From the NCBI RefSeq assembly GCF_029916425.1, contig NZ_JAHAVQ010000008.1, positions 62,001-126,000 on the forward strand: a stretch of 64,000 bases of DNA, given 5' to 3'. Below the pieces are notes generated by a model. It saw only the letters and a list, made by a program, of their open reading frames with translations. It had not been told where the DNA came from and made no database searches. This document shows, piece by piece, positions 1 to 8,621 of the stretch; position 1 is the first letter of the stretch; each line of letters begins with the position of its first letter. The stretch comes from Liquorilactobacillus sicerae (GTDB lineage: Bacteria; Bacillota; Bacilli; Lactobacillales; Lactobacillaceae). Both the position numbers and the translations under genes were made by a program.

Positions 1-1
1 A

Positions 2-460
2 TTTAATGACTGGCGTTACCGAGATGATGGCACGCCTGATCCAAATTTCATTTTAAATGCTGCTGACCGTCAGCAGGCTACTATTTTGATTACCGGTGAC
101 AATTTTGGCTGCGGTTCTTCCCGTGAGCATGCTGCTTGGGCTTTAAAGGACTGGGGTTTTAAAATCATTATTGCTGGTGGCTACAGTGATATTTTCTTCA
201 TGAATTGTACTAAGAATGGCTTGTTGCCAATTATTTTACCCCAAGCTGCCCGTAAGCAATTAGCCAAGCTTGCTCCAGCTCAGGAAATCACTATTGATCT
301 GCCCAAGCAAAAAGTAATTAATGGAACGACCAGTTATTCATTTGAAATCGATCCAACTTGGAAAGAAAAATTTATTAACGGAACCGATGACATTGATGTA
401 ACTCTGCGCTATGAACGACAAATCAGTACTTTTGAACAGAAAATGCCAAATTTTGGATAG
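2..460 (+). CDS. leuD: 3-isopropylmalate dehydratase small subunit, 5'-truncated by window edge
   Basis: Small swivel subunit that pairs with LeuC to isomerise 2-isopropylmalate to 3-isopropylmalate in leucine synthesis (family knowledge). The frame is already open at the window edge, so the start and roughly 45 N-terminal residues are missing; 152 residues are visible. The family signature [13 protein letters not shown] lies at visible residues 32-44, followed by the conserved [13 protein letters not shown] stretch. The stop is 26 bases before the MFS gene, so the two are probably co-transcribed. Related aconitase-type small subunits (citramalate, homoaconitate) share this signature and cannot be fully excluded without the upstream large subunit. 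Confidence 0.9.
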   Translation, partial: FNDWRYRDDGTPDPNFILNAADRQQATILITGDNFGCGSSREHAAWALKDWGFKIIIAGGYSDIFFMNCTKNGLLPIILPQAARKQLAKLAPAQEITIDLPKQKVINGTTSYSFEIDPTWKEKFINGTDDIDVTLRYERQISTFEQKMPNFG

Positions 461-486
461 CTTGATTTATCATAGGGGGAATTTAA

Positions 487-1836
487 ATGGAGCAAGTCGT
501 TAACGAACGTGAATTTGATCAAACCAAAGCACGTAGCCTGAAAGTTCGGATGGATCAAGTTCAACCAACTAAAACTTTTTATAAGATTTTTATTTTAGTT
601 TCAGCCGGGATGTTTCTTGATGCAATTGATGTGTACTTAGCTAGTGGAGTTAGCAGTTATATGTTAAAAACTGGCTGGTCAACCTTACAACTAAACTCGA
701 TCTTCTTGTCAGTTGGATTTTTAGGACTTTTTCTTGGCTCCGTCTTTGCTGGTATAATTGGTGATTTCTTTGGTCGCAAGCGTGCTTATCAATTAAATCT
801 GCTGATCTTCGGTGGCTTTACCTTGTTAGGGGCCTTTGCTCCAAATATGCATTTCCTAATTGGTTGTCGATTCATCGCGGCCATTGGCTTAGGTACTGAA
901 ATTGTGACTGGCTTTTCAATGATCAATGAATTTGCTCCTATCAAAAGCCGCGGTCGCTGGTGTGCGACCACTTCTTTTATCGCTAATTGTGGTGCACCAC
1001 TAGCAATGTTATTATGTACGCTCCTGATCCCACGCTTTACCTGGCGAATTATGTTTGTAATTGCTGGAGCTGCTGCCTTAATTTTATGGTATTTTCGTCG
1101 AAATTTGCCGGAATCACCGCGCTGGAGTATTAACCATAAACGTTATCAAGAAGCTCAAATCGTTATTGATCAACTCGAAAATGAGATGAAGACCGCTCAG
1201 ATTGCCCAAGTCAAACAAACTGTAAAGCCAGAAATTGCTGAAAAAGTTGCTACGGAAATTAATTCACATTTTGCGCGTAATTTATTCGTGGCTATTTTCG
1301 CCGTCTCAGCAACCATTGTTTGTCAATATACTTTTACCTCTTGGGTTCCAACTTTATTGGTTAAACAAGGTATTAATATTGTTTCTTCTTTAGGCTTTAG
1401 TACCGTGATGATGATCGGAGCTCCAGTTGGTGCCTTTATTGGCTCGCAGCTGGTCGATCGGATCGGTCGAAAACCAACGATTGTAATTGCGTTTGTCGGT
1501 GCCGCTATCTTAGGCCTAACTTATACCCATCAGGCAACAGCTATTGGTGTGATGATTAATGGCTTCTTGCTGACAACTTGTTTCTACATTCTGATGGCTT
1601 CCGTAGTTGCCGTTTATGTTTCTGAGTTGTTCACTACCAAATATCGTTTTCGCGGATCTGGAATTGCTAATGGAACTTCCAAACTGATTACTGTCGGGAT
1701 GCCTTTATTTGTTTCTTGGCTGTTGACTGTTGCTAATGCAACGATGATTTTTGTCATTATGAGTGCTTTTGCAATTATTGCAGCTTTAGTTGTTGTTTTC
1801 TTAGGTCCGGAAACTAATAATCAAATCTTGGAATAA
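487..1836 (+). CDS. MFS transporter, metabolite:H+ symporter type
   Basis: Major facilitator protein of 449 residues with about 12 membrane segments. The inter-helix 2-3 loop carries the family motif GDFFGRKRAYQ near residue 90, and the symmetry-related DRIGRKPTIV lies near residue 325. An RxxPESPRW stretch after helix 6 is typical of the sugar-porter/NiaP/AAHS branch. The start ATG follows AGGGGGA. It directly follows leuD, so a branched-chain precursor or organic acid is possible, but that is inference from position only. The substrate cannot be read from the sequence. Confidence 0.8.
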   Translation: MEQVVNEREFDQTKARSLKVRMDQVQPTKTFYKIFILVSAGMFLDAIDVYLASGVSSYMLKTGWSTLQLNSIFLSVGFLGLFLGSVFAGIIGDFFGRKRAYQLNLLIFGGFTLLGAFAPNMHFLIGCRFIAAIGLGTEIVTGFSMINEFAPIKSRGRWCATTSFIANCGAPLAMLLCTLLIPRFTWRIMFVIAGAAALILWYFRRNLPESPRWSINHKRYQEAQIVIDQLENEMKTAQIAQVKQTVKPEIAEKVATEINSHFARNLFVAIFAVSATIVCQYTFTSWVPTLLVKQGINIVSSLGFSTVMMIGAPVGAFIGSQLVDRIGRKPTIVIAFVGAAILGLTYTHQATAIGVMINGFLLTTCFYILMASVVAVYVSELFTTKYRFRGSGIANGTSKLITVGMPLFVSWLLTVANATMIFVIMSAFAIIAALVVVFLGPETNNQILE

Positions 1837-1995
1837 CTCCATGCAGATATAGTTGGAATGTAACTAAATCTCCATAAGAATTTTCTTTTACAGCTTATAT
1901 TATCGCAATAATTGGTGGTCGCTTAAACAGCCAGAGCAACGTATCACCAATATCGTTGGCTAGCTATTTATGTTTAGTTGCCAATCAAAACAAAT

Positions 1996-2034
1996 AAAAA
2001 ACTTTCCGCTCAATTCTGGAGGGGAAAGTTTTTT
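1996..2034. terminator. bidirectional terminator between MFS gene and yaaA
   Basis: Twelve-base arms (AAAAAACTTTCC at 1996-2007, GGAAAGTTTTTT at 2023-2034) around a 15-base loop, with T-runs on both strands. The yaaA stop codon lies inside the T-run. The preceding 1837-1995 holds no recognisable gene. Confidence 0.8.
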
Positions 2035-2789
2035 TATTTGCGTTTACTTTCTTTAACAAAGACCAAATTACTTTTACTGGATAATTTTGGTTGGTACCGA
2101 TAACCTTCTAAATTAAAATCTTTCAGTTCCCCAACTTGTTTAAGCTGATTTTCAACAATAAATCGGACCATATTTCCTCGTGCTCGTTTGACAGCAGTTG
2201 CCAATTGCCGATACTTTCCCTGACTAAATTGTTTAAAACTACATGTTACCAAGCAATCCCCTGGTTGCAAATACTTTTCAATAGCCTGGGAATATTCCTT
2301 GGAGGCCAAATCAATAACTGGTTCCCGTGTTTGAAAAACTTGACGATATAATCGGTCACCCCAATATTGATATAAGTTTTGATAACCGTTAACGTTAATT
2401 TTTGCACGCATTTCCAAACGATACGGTTGAACCCCATCAAAGGCGTGCAAGACACCATAAAAACCCGATAAAATATATAAATCGGCTGCCACTTGATCCA
2501 AAGCAGTTTGAGAAAAGACTTCTGAACCCATTGCTTGAAACTGAATACCATTGTAAGCCATAATTGCTGGAGTTAATGCTTGAGTTAAACTGATCTCTTT
2601 CAAGATTTGGCAGTTAATCTTAGCCAGCCGATCGCTGCACTGCCAGACATTTTTCAATTGCTGGTAACTTAACGTCTGCATCCAAGCTAATAATTGCTGA
2701 GTTTCTTTTAGAAAAACTGGCATCCCTCGAATCGCAAAGTCATCAGTTGCTGACAGCATTTTTTTGGCTGGCGAAATGATTATTTTCAT
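2034..2789 (-). CDS. yaaA: YaaA/UPF0246 peroxide stress protein
   Basis: A 251-residue member of the UPF0246 (DUF328) family. The E. coli member lowers free iron and limits peroxide damage (family knowledge). The N terminus MKIIISPAKKM is the family signature. The frame runs 20 codons further upstream, but this ATG has AAGGAGG seven bases before it, so it is preferred. The gene is separated from the upstream ECF gene by a terminator, so it is probably transcribed alone. It is unrelated to the S4-domain protein also called YaaA near recF. Confidence 0.9.
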   Translation of the reverse strand: MKIIISPAKKMLSATDDFAIRGMPVFLKETQQLLAWMQTLSYQQLKNVWQCSDRLAKINCQILKEISLTQALTPAIMAYNGIQFQAMGSEVFSQTALDQVAADLYILSGFYGVLHAFDGVQPYRLEMRAKINVNGYQNLYQYWGDRLYRQVFQTREPVIDLASKEYSQAIEKYLQPGDCLVTCSFKQFSQGKYRQLATAVKRARGNMVRFIVENQLKQVGELKDFNLEGYRYQPKLSSKSNLVFVKESKRK

Positions 2790-2810
2790 AAAAACCTCCT
2801 TATGGAATAC

Positions 2811-2842
2811 AAAAAGAGTCAACCAGATTTGCCTGACTGACT
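2811..2842 (-). terminator. terminator of the hydrolase-ECF operon
   Basis: On the minus strand, AGTCAGTCAG and CTGGTTGACT form ten continuous pairs (two G-U) around a six-base loop, followed by CTTTTTG. It lies just after the ECF gene stop. Confidence 0.7.
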
Positions 2843-2857
2843 GCTTCATGACTTTAG

Positions 2858-3418
2858 TTATAAAGACTTAATGATTTTTGTTTTTAACACCCGGTACAAA
2901 ACGGCAACTACGCTAACTCCAATCAAGCGATCAAAATAATCAGTGATCAATTGGACAATAAAAACGGCGAAAGCCTTATTCAAACCAAATCCCAATAATA
3001 ATTGCACAATAATACTTGAGCCAGATGAAGTGATTCCATGGAATAAAAAATAAGTAATTGCTGTTGAAACAATTGTTCCTGGCAAAGAAATCAGCAGTGC
3101 TACCAACCAAAGGCTTTTCCATTTATCAGGTTGCCATTTATGATACAACAAACCGGCACCAAGTCCAATCACTAACTGAACCGGCAAATAATATAATGAG
3201 ATTAGATCACTTGTCAAGCCCATGATAACACTAGTAATTCCACCGGCAAAACACCCAGCAAGCGGACCTAATAAAGCGGCTGCCAAAATTGTTCCAATCG
3301 TATCTAAATAAACTGGTAATTTCAATAATAAAGCCAAATTGCTGCCGACAATGTTTAAAGCCGCCGCCATCGCAATAATGATAATAAATTGCAGCGAGAT
3401 TTTCTTCTTAGTTGACAT
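2858..3418 (-). CDS. ECF transporter S-component, candidate queuosine-precursor transporter (QrtT-like)
   Basis: Integral membrane protein of 186 residues with about six hydrophobic segments, resembling PF07155/COG4720-type ECF substrate-binding components. The N-terminal half has the usual small-residue-rich helices (PVYLDTIGTILAAALLGPLAG near residues 35-55). It has no ATPase or T-component nearby, so it would use the shared EcfAAT module. The start overlaps the upstream hydrolase by 11 bases and has AAGGGGAC before it, so the two genes are translationally coupled. The preQ1-I-like element upstream of the operon points to a 7-deazaguanine or queuosine-type substrate. That assignment is inference; other vitamin or nucleobase substrates are possible. 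Confidence 0.75.
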   Translation of the reverse strand: MSTKKKISLQFIIIIAMAAALNIVGSNLALLLKLPVYLDTIGTILAAALLGPLAGCFAGGITSVIMGLTSDLISLYYLPVQLVIGLGAGLLYHKWQPDKWKSLWLVALLISLPGTIVSTAITYFLFHGITSSGSSIIVQLLLGFGLNKAFAVFIVQLITDYFDRLIGVSVVAVLYRVLKTKIIKSL

Positions 3419-4409
3419 TTGTTTCGTCCCCTTTGCACATGACTTGATTCAAAACTTCCGTAAGTTCTGGATCCTTTGCTCGAATGATTCTTTGTAAAAA
3501 CATGTGCATAAATTTCTGGACGTTAACTTCTGTCAAAACAAGTGCATTACTTGTTTCTTGCCAAAAACCTTGGATATCAACCATACTTTGACCGATTGCT
3601 AAACCGTTAGTTACAACCTTTACTCGCGCTTCAAAGCCTTGGCACAAAGTTGGCTCAAGTAAAAAAGCAACAGCTAGCGGATCATTGATCACACAACCAA
3701 TGACTTTTTCCTGCTGCCAATGAAAATCAAAGTAAAACCGAGTTATTTTTTTTATGAAATTACCGACTCGCCGATTTTTTTGCCAAATATATTCAAGAAT
3801 ATTCGGCGTCAAAACAATTTTTCGGGTCACATCTAGACCAACCATTTTGATTGAAACTGGAGTGTGATCAAAAACATAAGCTGCTGCATCTGGATCGCAC
3901 CAATAATTATACTCAGCTACTGGCGAACAATTACCATGTGAACGGAAATTGCCACCCATTGAAACAATTGCTTGACAATTATGCCAAACTGCCGGCTGAG
4001 CTTTAAGCGCTAACGCCAAATTGGTTAGCGGCCCAATTGCCAAAATCACAACTTGCTTGTTTTGCGCCAGAGTTTGCTCGATAAACTCAATTGCATCCGG
4101 CTGAACCTTGACTTTAGTAACCAGTGGAAGCTGGCTTTCACCTAAACCATCTTGTCCATGAGTGTCCTGAGCACTGACATACGTTCTTTTTAAAGGCTTA
4201 GTTGCCCCTACATACACCGGAATATCCAAACGGCTAGCAAAGTCTAAAACCTTGAGTGCATTTTGCGCCCCGATTTCAGCTGGTACATTTCCACTAACGA
4301 TCGTAATACCTAAAATTTCAAGCTCTGGCGAATTCACAGCTAACAATAATGCTAGACTATCATCGATTCCTGGATCACAATCAATAATAACTTTTTGTCT
4401 TGCATTCAT
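3408..4409 (-). CDS. IUNH-family nucleoside hydrolase, candidate queuosine hydrolase (QueK-like)
   Basis: A 333-residue member of the inosine-uridine nucleoside hydrolase family, which cleaves N-glycosidic bonds using a Ca2+-bound water. The N-terminal IIDCDPGIDDSLALLLA (about residues 7-23) holds the Asp cluster for the metal, and EYNYWCDPDAAAYVF near residue 165 is the second conserved block. This ATG follows AAAGGAGG and is preferred over a start seven codons upstream. In Clostridioides an IUNH member (QueK) releases queuine from queuosine. Overlap with an ECF gene and a preQ1-I-like leader suggest the same role here. Substrate is inferred, not shown. Confidence 0.88.
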   Translation of the reverse strand: MNARQKVIIDCDPGIDDSLALLLAVNSPELEILGITIVSGNVPAEIGAQNALKVLDFASRLDIPVYVGATKPLKRTYVSAQDTHGQDGLGESQLPLVTKVKVQPDAIEFIEQTLAQNKQVVILAIGPLTNLALALKAQPAVWHNCQAIVSMGGNFRSHGNCSPVAEYNYWCDPDAAAYVFDHTPVSIKMVGLDVTRKIVLTPNILEYIWQKNRRVGNFIKKITRFYFDFHWQQEKVIGCVINDPLAVAFLLEPTLCQGFEARVKVVTNGLAIGQSMVDIQGFWQETSNALVLTEVNVQKFMHMFLQRIIRAKDPELTEVLNQVMCKGDETNVN

Positions 4410-4443
4410 TTTCCAACCTCCTTTCCCCACTTAGGGATGAGAT

Positions 4444-4478
4444 CCTTGGTTTTTTATCCTGGGAAGTTCACGAACCAG
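4444..4478 (-). promoter_or_regulatory. preQ1-I-like riboswitch aptamer
   Basis: Read on the minus strand, P1 is CTGG paired with CCAG. The loop begins TTC as in the Bacillus queC aptamer. A C sits immediately 5' of the P1 3' strand, at the ligand-reading position. The A-rich tail ATAAAAAACCAAGG closely matches the class-I tail (ATAAAAAACTAAGG). P1 has only four pairs and P2 only about two clear pairs, which is the weak point. It lies 35 bases upstream of the hydrolase ATG. Tail bases AACCAA can pair with GGTTGG just before the ATG, hinting at translational control. Confidence 0.65.
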
Positions 4479-4552
4479 TCGAGTTATAAACTCATTTGTT
4501 AAATGCACAATAGTAAGTATAAATTAAAACATTCTAAATTTAAAGTCATTAA

Positions 4553-5032
4553 TCATTTATGATAGGGACTACCATTGTTGATCATAAAAGCCCGATAAAT
4601 CTGTTCTGTCAAAACTAAGCGCATTAATTGATGTGGCAAAGTAAAACGTCCAAATGAAATCTGTGTATCTGCACGACTTAGAACAGCTGGACTTAACCCT
4701 AATGAACCACCGATTACAAACGTTAAATCACTATGGCCATAAGTTGTCAACTGTTCGACCTCATTAGCAAATTCTTCCGAGGTTCGTTCTTTGCCTAAAA
4801 TTGCTAAAGCAAAAACATACTCTTTTTCCTTAATTTTAGCTAACAAACGTTGCCCCTCAGTTTCCTTGACTTGCTCCATTTGAGCCAGACTTAAATTTTC
4901 TGGTGCTTTTTCATCTGGAACTTCAATGATCTTAAATTTGCAGAATTTAACTAATCTTTTAGTATATTCTGCAATTCCCTGTTTTAAGTATTTCTCTTTC
5001 AATTTGCCGACGACTATCAACTTGATGTTCAC
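4553..5032 (-). CDS. rlmH: 23S rRNA (pseudouridine1915-N3)-methyltransferase RlmH
   Basis: SPOUT-class methyltransferase of 159 residues, the full family length. It methylates pseudouridine 1915 in helix 69 of 23S r[20 protein letters not shown] is the typical N terminus. The C-terminal knot region has [10 protein letters not shown] near residue 105 and ends [19 protein letters not shown]. The start is GTG, with AAGGTGATAA before it. Position next to htrA is the usual Firmicutes arrangement. DnaA boxes begin 22 bases upstream, within its probable promoter. Confidence 0.96.
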   Translation of the reverse strand: MNIKLIVVGKLKEKYLKQGIAEYTKRLVKFCKFKIIEVPDEKAPENLSLAQMEQVKETEGQRLLAKIKEKEYVFALAILGKERTSEEFANEVEQLTTYGHSDLTFVIGGSLGLSPAVLSRADTQISFGRFTLPHQLMRLVLTEQIYRAFMINNGSPYHK

Positions 5033-5416
5033 AACTTATCACCTTTTCACACTTTATCCACAAAGTTATCCACATATCCACAATTTACTAGTCAACATCT
5101 TGTTACGAACAAACTTTCGTCACAAGATTTATTTAAGTCTGTTTTGTCAAGTTCTAATTAGTTATCCACAGTTATTTGCCTATGAATATTGATAACCACA
5201 CCCCCATTAATTGTTGATTTATCGGAGTTTCAAGCTAGTTGCTTTCTGTAAAAACAAATGTTATCAACAGTTATTTTATTCAACTGTGGATAACTAAAAA
5301 CAGCAATGAAAACTTATTTTCGTAAAGCTCTTTGACTTCTTAACAGCTCAATTATAACTTATCCACCATTTTTTCCACACCCTGTTAATTAAATTCATTT
5401 TTGGACCCTTTTTATA
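5033..5416. other. DnaA-box cluster between rlmH and htrA
   Basis: Four exact TTATCCACA boxes lie at 5054-5062, 5066-5074 and 5162-5170 (+) and 5285-5293 (-). One-mismatch boxes are at 5074-5082, 5261-5269 and 5359-5367. No gene is visible in this 384-base gap. The density is comparable to the oriC arrays, yet it is 28 kb from dnaA. It could titrate DnaA, regulate rlmH or mark an auxiliary origin element. Confidence 0.8.
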
Positions 5417-5464
5417 CAAAAAAGCCGATTAACATGAAGTTTTTTCATGCTAATCGGCTTTTAC
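5417..5464. terminator. bidirectional terminator after htrA
   Basis: A long hairpin with arms around AAGCCGATTA and TAATCGGCTT, extended by CATGAA/TTCATG, with A/T runs on both sides. It ends the walR-htrA transcription unit. Confidence 0.85.
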
Positions 5465-5496
5465 CCATAATTAATAATTATCTTTGAATTTAATTA

Positions 5497-6804
5497 TTAA
5501 TTTCCTGAATTTGAAGAAGTTGTAGTATTCTTATCATTAGCTTCCAAAGTTAACTTAACACTAGCAGTTTTCAGTGAACCATCATGATAATATTGAATTT
5601 GAACTGTATCACCAATTTTATGCTCATACAGAGCTTCCCGTAAAGTTGCCAATCCTTTCACTTTCTTACCGCCTAATGATGTAATCACATCATATTTCTG
5701 CAAGCCAGCATTTTTGGCTGGTGAGTTATTAGAAACTTTCAAGACGACCACGCCACTTGAGACACTGGAAGGTAACTTCAAAACAGATTTTTGGTCAGTT
5801 GAAGAAATATAACTAAGATCAACTAAGGAAATTCCCAATGCTGGCCGGCTGATTTTACCATTTTTCACTAACTCATTGATAATCTTCACGACTTCATTAC
5901 TTGGAATTGCGAAACCCATTCCTTCAACTGAAGTCGATGAATCAGAACTTGAATCAGAACTTGAATCAGTTGACGACAACTTCATCGAGTTGATCCCCAC
6001 GACTTGCCCATCAAGATTGATCAACGGACCACCAGAGTTTCCTGGATTAATCGCTGCATCGGTTTGAATGACCGTTGTCTGACCAGTTGTCATCCCTGAA
6101 CTGTCAGTTGTATCAATTGTCCGTTTTTTAGCTGAAATAATTCCCTGAGTTAATGATGTTGCATACTTAGACCCTAACGGAGACCCAATTGCTAAAGCCG
6201 TCTGGCCAACCTTGATGTCATCTGAATTACCAAATGAAGCAACCTGCTTAACATACTGAGCATTAATCTTTAAAACGGCTAAGTCAGTGATCGAATCATG
6301 TCCGACTACAGTAGCTTTTAACTTTTTACCGCTGTTTAACAAAATTTCAACTTTGTCTGCCCCGGAAATAACATGATTATTAGTAACAATAAAGGCGGTG
6401 TTTCCTGTTTTCTTATAAATTACACCTGATCCTTCGCTCTCACTTTCAGTCGTATCATCTCCAGAACTCGATCCAAACAAGCCATCCAAAGCATTACTAC
6501 TGCTGCTTTCTGAATATGCCTCGACTGAAACAACAGCATTTTTGATTTTATTAAATGCTTTGGTTGATTGCGTACTTACATTAACCTTAACATTGCTGAC
6601 TTTCGTCGTTCCCTTTGAGTTTTCAACCGTTGCAGAATTATTTTGATAGTATTGATAACCACCCGCGACGATTCCGCCACCAAGAACACCGCCAATCAAC
6701 GCAACGAGTAAAATTTTTCCATAACCATTATTTTTTGAAGGACGTTGTTTTTTATTCCCATTGTTTATTTGAGTTTCAGGAACCTGATTTTTATCCTCAG
6801 CCAT
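5497..6804 (-). CDS. htrA: HtrA-like membrane-anchored serine protease with PDZ domain
   Basis: DegP/HtrA surface protease for misfolded exported proteins. With the start at 6804 it has 435 residues: a charged cytoplasmic tail, one membrane anchor (about 29-49), a trypsin-like domain, and a PDZ domain from about 320. The triad is visible as His144 (TNNHVISG), Asp174 (DLAVLKI) and Ser257 (NPGNSGGPL). Ser/Asp-rich low-complexity stretches near residues 100-125 and 275-290 are loops. A GTG four codons upstream is the alternative start; neither has ideal spacing from GGAGA. It is the last gene of the wal cluster, the usual place in lactobacilli. Confidence 0.95.
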   Translation of the reverse strand: MAEDKNQVPETQINNGNKKQRPSKNNGYGKILLVALIGGVLGGGIVAGGYQYYQNNSATVENSKGTTKVSNVKVNVSTQSTKAFNKIKNAVVSVEAYSESSSSNALDGLFGSSSGDDTTESESEGSGVIYKKTGNTAFIVTNNHVISGADKVEILLNSGKKLKATVVGHDSITDLAVLKINAQYVKQVASFGNSDDIKVGQTALAIGSPLGSKYATSLTQGIISAKKRTIDTTDSSGMTTGQTTVIQTDAAINPGNSGGPLINLDGQVVGINSMKLSSTDSSSDSSSDSSTSVEGMGFAIPSNEVVKIINELVKNGKISRPALGISLVDLSYISSTDQKSVLKLPSSVSSGVVVLKVSNNSPAKNAGLQKYDVITSLGGKKVKGLATLREALYEHKIGDTVQIQYYHDGSLKTASVKLTLEANDKNTTTSSNSGN

Positions 6805-6945
6805 ACATCCGCGCACAGTCTCCTATCATCAACTGTACCTTCCTCCCTTCAGACCCTTAAATAATTTTGTAATTTTATTTTACCGATTTTTTTTGAAAAA
6901 ATCATGAATTTAGTCCTACAATTATTTTAAAGGAATTATGAATTT

Positions 6946-7758
6946 TTAAATACTCGTTAACTTAGTAGCACGATTAGGATCTGTATCTAAAATCTTAAAA
7001 TCATGTTCGACCGCCAAATCATGTTCTTTCATAATTGAAGCAACTGTTAAATGAGCTAGTTCTTTAACATTATTGTCCTGACTTAAATGGCCTAAATAGA
7101 TTTTCTTTGTCTGGTTACCCAGCACATCAATCATCGCATCGGCTCCATCTTCATTTGATAAATGTCCAGTGTCACTTAAAATTCGTTGTTTCAGTGACCA
7201 TGGGTAAGCACCCATTTGCAACATCTCAGGATCATGATTGCATTCAATCAAATATCCATTAGCATCTTTGATCGTACCCTCAACTTTTTTTGAAACATAA
7301 CCCGTATCAGTCAAAATGACAAATGAATGGCCATGATGATTTAAGCGATAAAACTGAGCAGCCGCTGCATCGTGCGAGACGCCAAAACTTTCAACATCTA
7401 AATCACCAAAACTTTTAGTTGCCCCCATTTTAAAAACATTACATTGATCAATTGGAATTTTTCCCACTTTTGTAGCCATTGCTTGCCAAGTTTTTTGATT
7501 AGCATAAACATTTAGGTGATAACGTCGTGCCAGAACGCCTACTCCTCGGCAGTGATCACTATGTTCATGAGTCACCAATAAATCATCTACCTCGGCTAGA
7601 TCACGGCCAATTGATTCCATGAGTTTGGCAATTTTTTTACCACTTAAACCTGCGTCAACCAGCATTTTGCGTTTTGGAGTTTCAACATAAGTAACATTTC
7701 CCGTACTGCCGCTGGCTAACACACTAATTTTTAAGTCATCTTTTTGAATATCTGTCAT
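6946..7758 (-). CDS. walJ: WalJ (YycJ) metallo-beta-lactamase-fold hydrolase
   Basis: A 270-residue MBL-fold protein that belongs to the WalRK operon and has been linked to coordination of cell division with DNA replication and to exonuclease activity. SGSTGNVTYVE near residue 17 and the metal motif THEHSDHCRGV near residue 63 are clear, with a later TDTGYVS and GHLSNEDG. It follows walI by about 37 bases. The start ATG has only a moderate AGAGG site 13 bases upstream. Confidence 0.95.
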   Translation of the reverse strand: MTDIQKDDLKISVLASGSTGNVTYVETPKRKMLVDAGLSGKKIAKLMESIGRDLAEVDDLLVTHEHSDHCRGVGVLARRYHLNVYANQKTWQAMATKVGKIPIDQCNVFKMGATKSFGDLDVESFGVSHDAAAAQFYRLNHHGHSFVILTDTGYVSKKVEGTIKDANGYLIECNHDPEMLQMGAYPWSLKQRILSDTGHLSNEDGADAMIDVLGNQTKKIYLGHLSQDNNVKELAHLTVASIMKEHDLAVEHDFKILDTDPNRATKLTSI

Positions 7759-7795
7759 TGTTTTAAATTACGACCTCTCAAAAAACTTGAATTAA

Positions 7796-8608
7796 CTACC
7801 GCAAGGATACATTTTCTTCCATATAAGCACCAGTAAATGCATTGATGCGGCGATATTGAACGCTTCCTGATGAATTACTCTCTACAGCTAAGACCCAAGT
7901 TGGAATGTAAATCGTGCTGTTATTCACATTTAAAAGCCGCGTATAACTTAATCTAATCCATTTTACTGTGCTATTATTCATTAATTTATTATACTGATAC
8001 AGCCAAATCAATGCTCTCTCTTGACTAATAATTGGTCTTTTACCTTTTAAAAATTTAATTTCAGCGATATATTTTTGAGTATAGCCTAAAACATAATTCT
8101 TTTTCAAATTAAAACGAATCTGTCCAGCAGTTGAATAAATTGGTTTGTTTTTGACCTGCTGCACATAGACAACCGTATTTTTCGTTGAAAGATACTTATC
8201 ATAAACGTAATTATCACCGTTAATCACTTTAGTTGTATCTTTAACTATTCCATTTAGTGTTTGCTGGGGCTTTTTAGAATTCTTAAGTTTAATGCGATTT
8301 TCAAAAGTTGCTGTTAACCGGTGGGAATTAAAAGACCAAAGCACATCATGCAATTTACCAGCATCTGAATGCCAAGCATCTTTAGCAAAAGCTGCAATAT
8401 AATAACCATTGGCCTTTTTAGTCGATAATTCACCAACTGAAATCTGATCACTTTTGATGCTTTTTAAAATTGAGTTTGAACTATGCTTGGTAGTCGTTGA
8501 AACGGTTGATTCAACAAGGTTATCCTTTTGGCTATATGAAGCAAACAAAAAAATATCCAACAAAATAAAAGCAATGAAGAAAATCAGTTCAATTCTTTTA
8601 AAATTCAT
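7796..8608 (-). CDS. walI: WalI (YycI) regulatory membrane protein
   Basis: A 270-residue bitopic protein: a short cytoplasmic start MNFKRIELIFF, one membrane helix (about 6-25) and an extracellular domain with repeated beta-lactamase-like strands. With WalH it forms a membrane complex that tunes the WalK kinase. ATG at 8608 has AAGGAGGG before it and is preferred over an in-frame start 29 codons upstream. It starts 13 bases after the walH stop. Confidence 0.9.
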   Translation of the reverse strand: MNFKRIELIFFIAFILLDIFLFASYSQKDNLVESTVSTTTKHSSNSILKSIKSDQISVGELSTKKANGYYIAAFAKDAWHSDAGKLHDVLWSFNSHRLTATFENRIKLKNSKKPQQTLNGIVKDTTKVINGDNYVYDKYLSTKNTVVYVQQVKNKPIYSTAGQIRFNLKKNYVLGYTQKYIAEIKFLKGKRPIISQERALIWLYQYNKLMNNSTVKWIRLSYTRLLNVNNSTIYIPTWVLAVESNSSGSVQYRRINAFTGAYMEENVSLR

Positions 8609-8621
8609 TCTGATTCCCTCC

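Noticed and set aside
1837-1995. Open stretch of about 35 codons (reading ...IIAIIGGRLNSQSN...) between the MFS gene and yaaA
   Set aside because: No start codon or ribosome site, preceded by a stop, and no recognisable family; may be decayed coding DNA, but unsupported.
4483-4488. TATAAC as -10 for the preQ1-like leader
   Set aside because: A start seven bases downstream would fall inside P1 of the aptamer; a TTTAAA/TATACT pair further upstream is more workable but weak.
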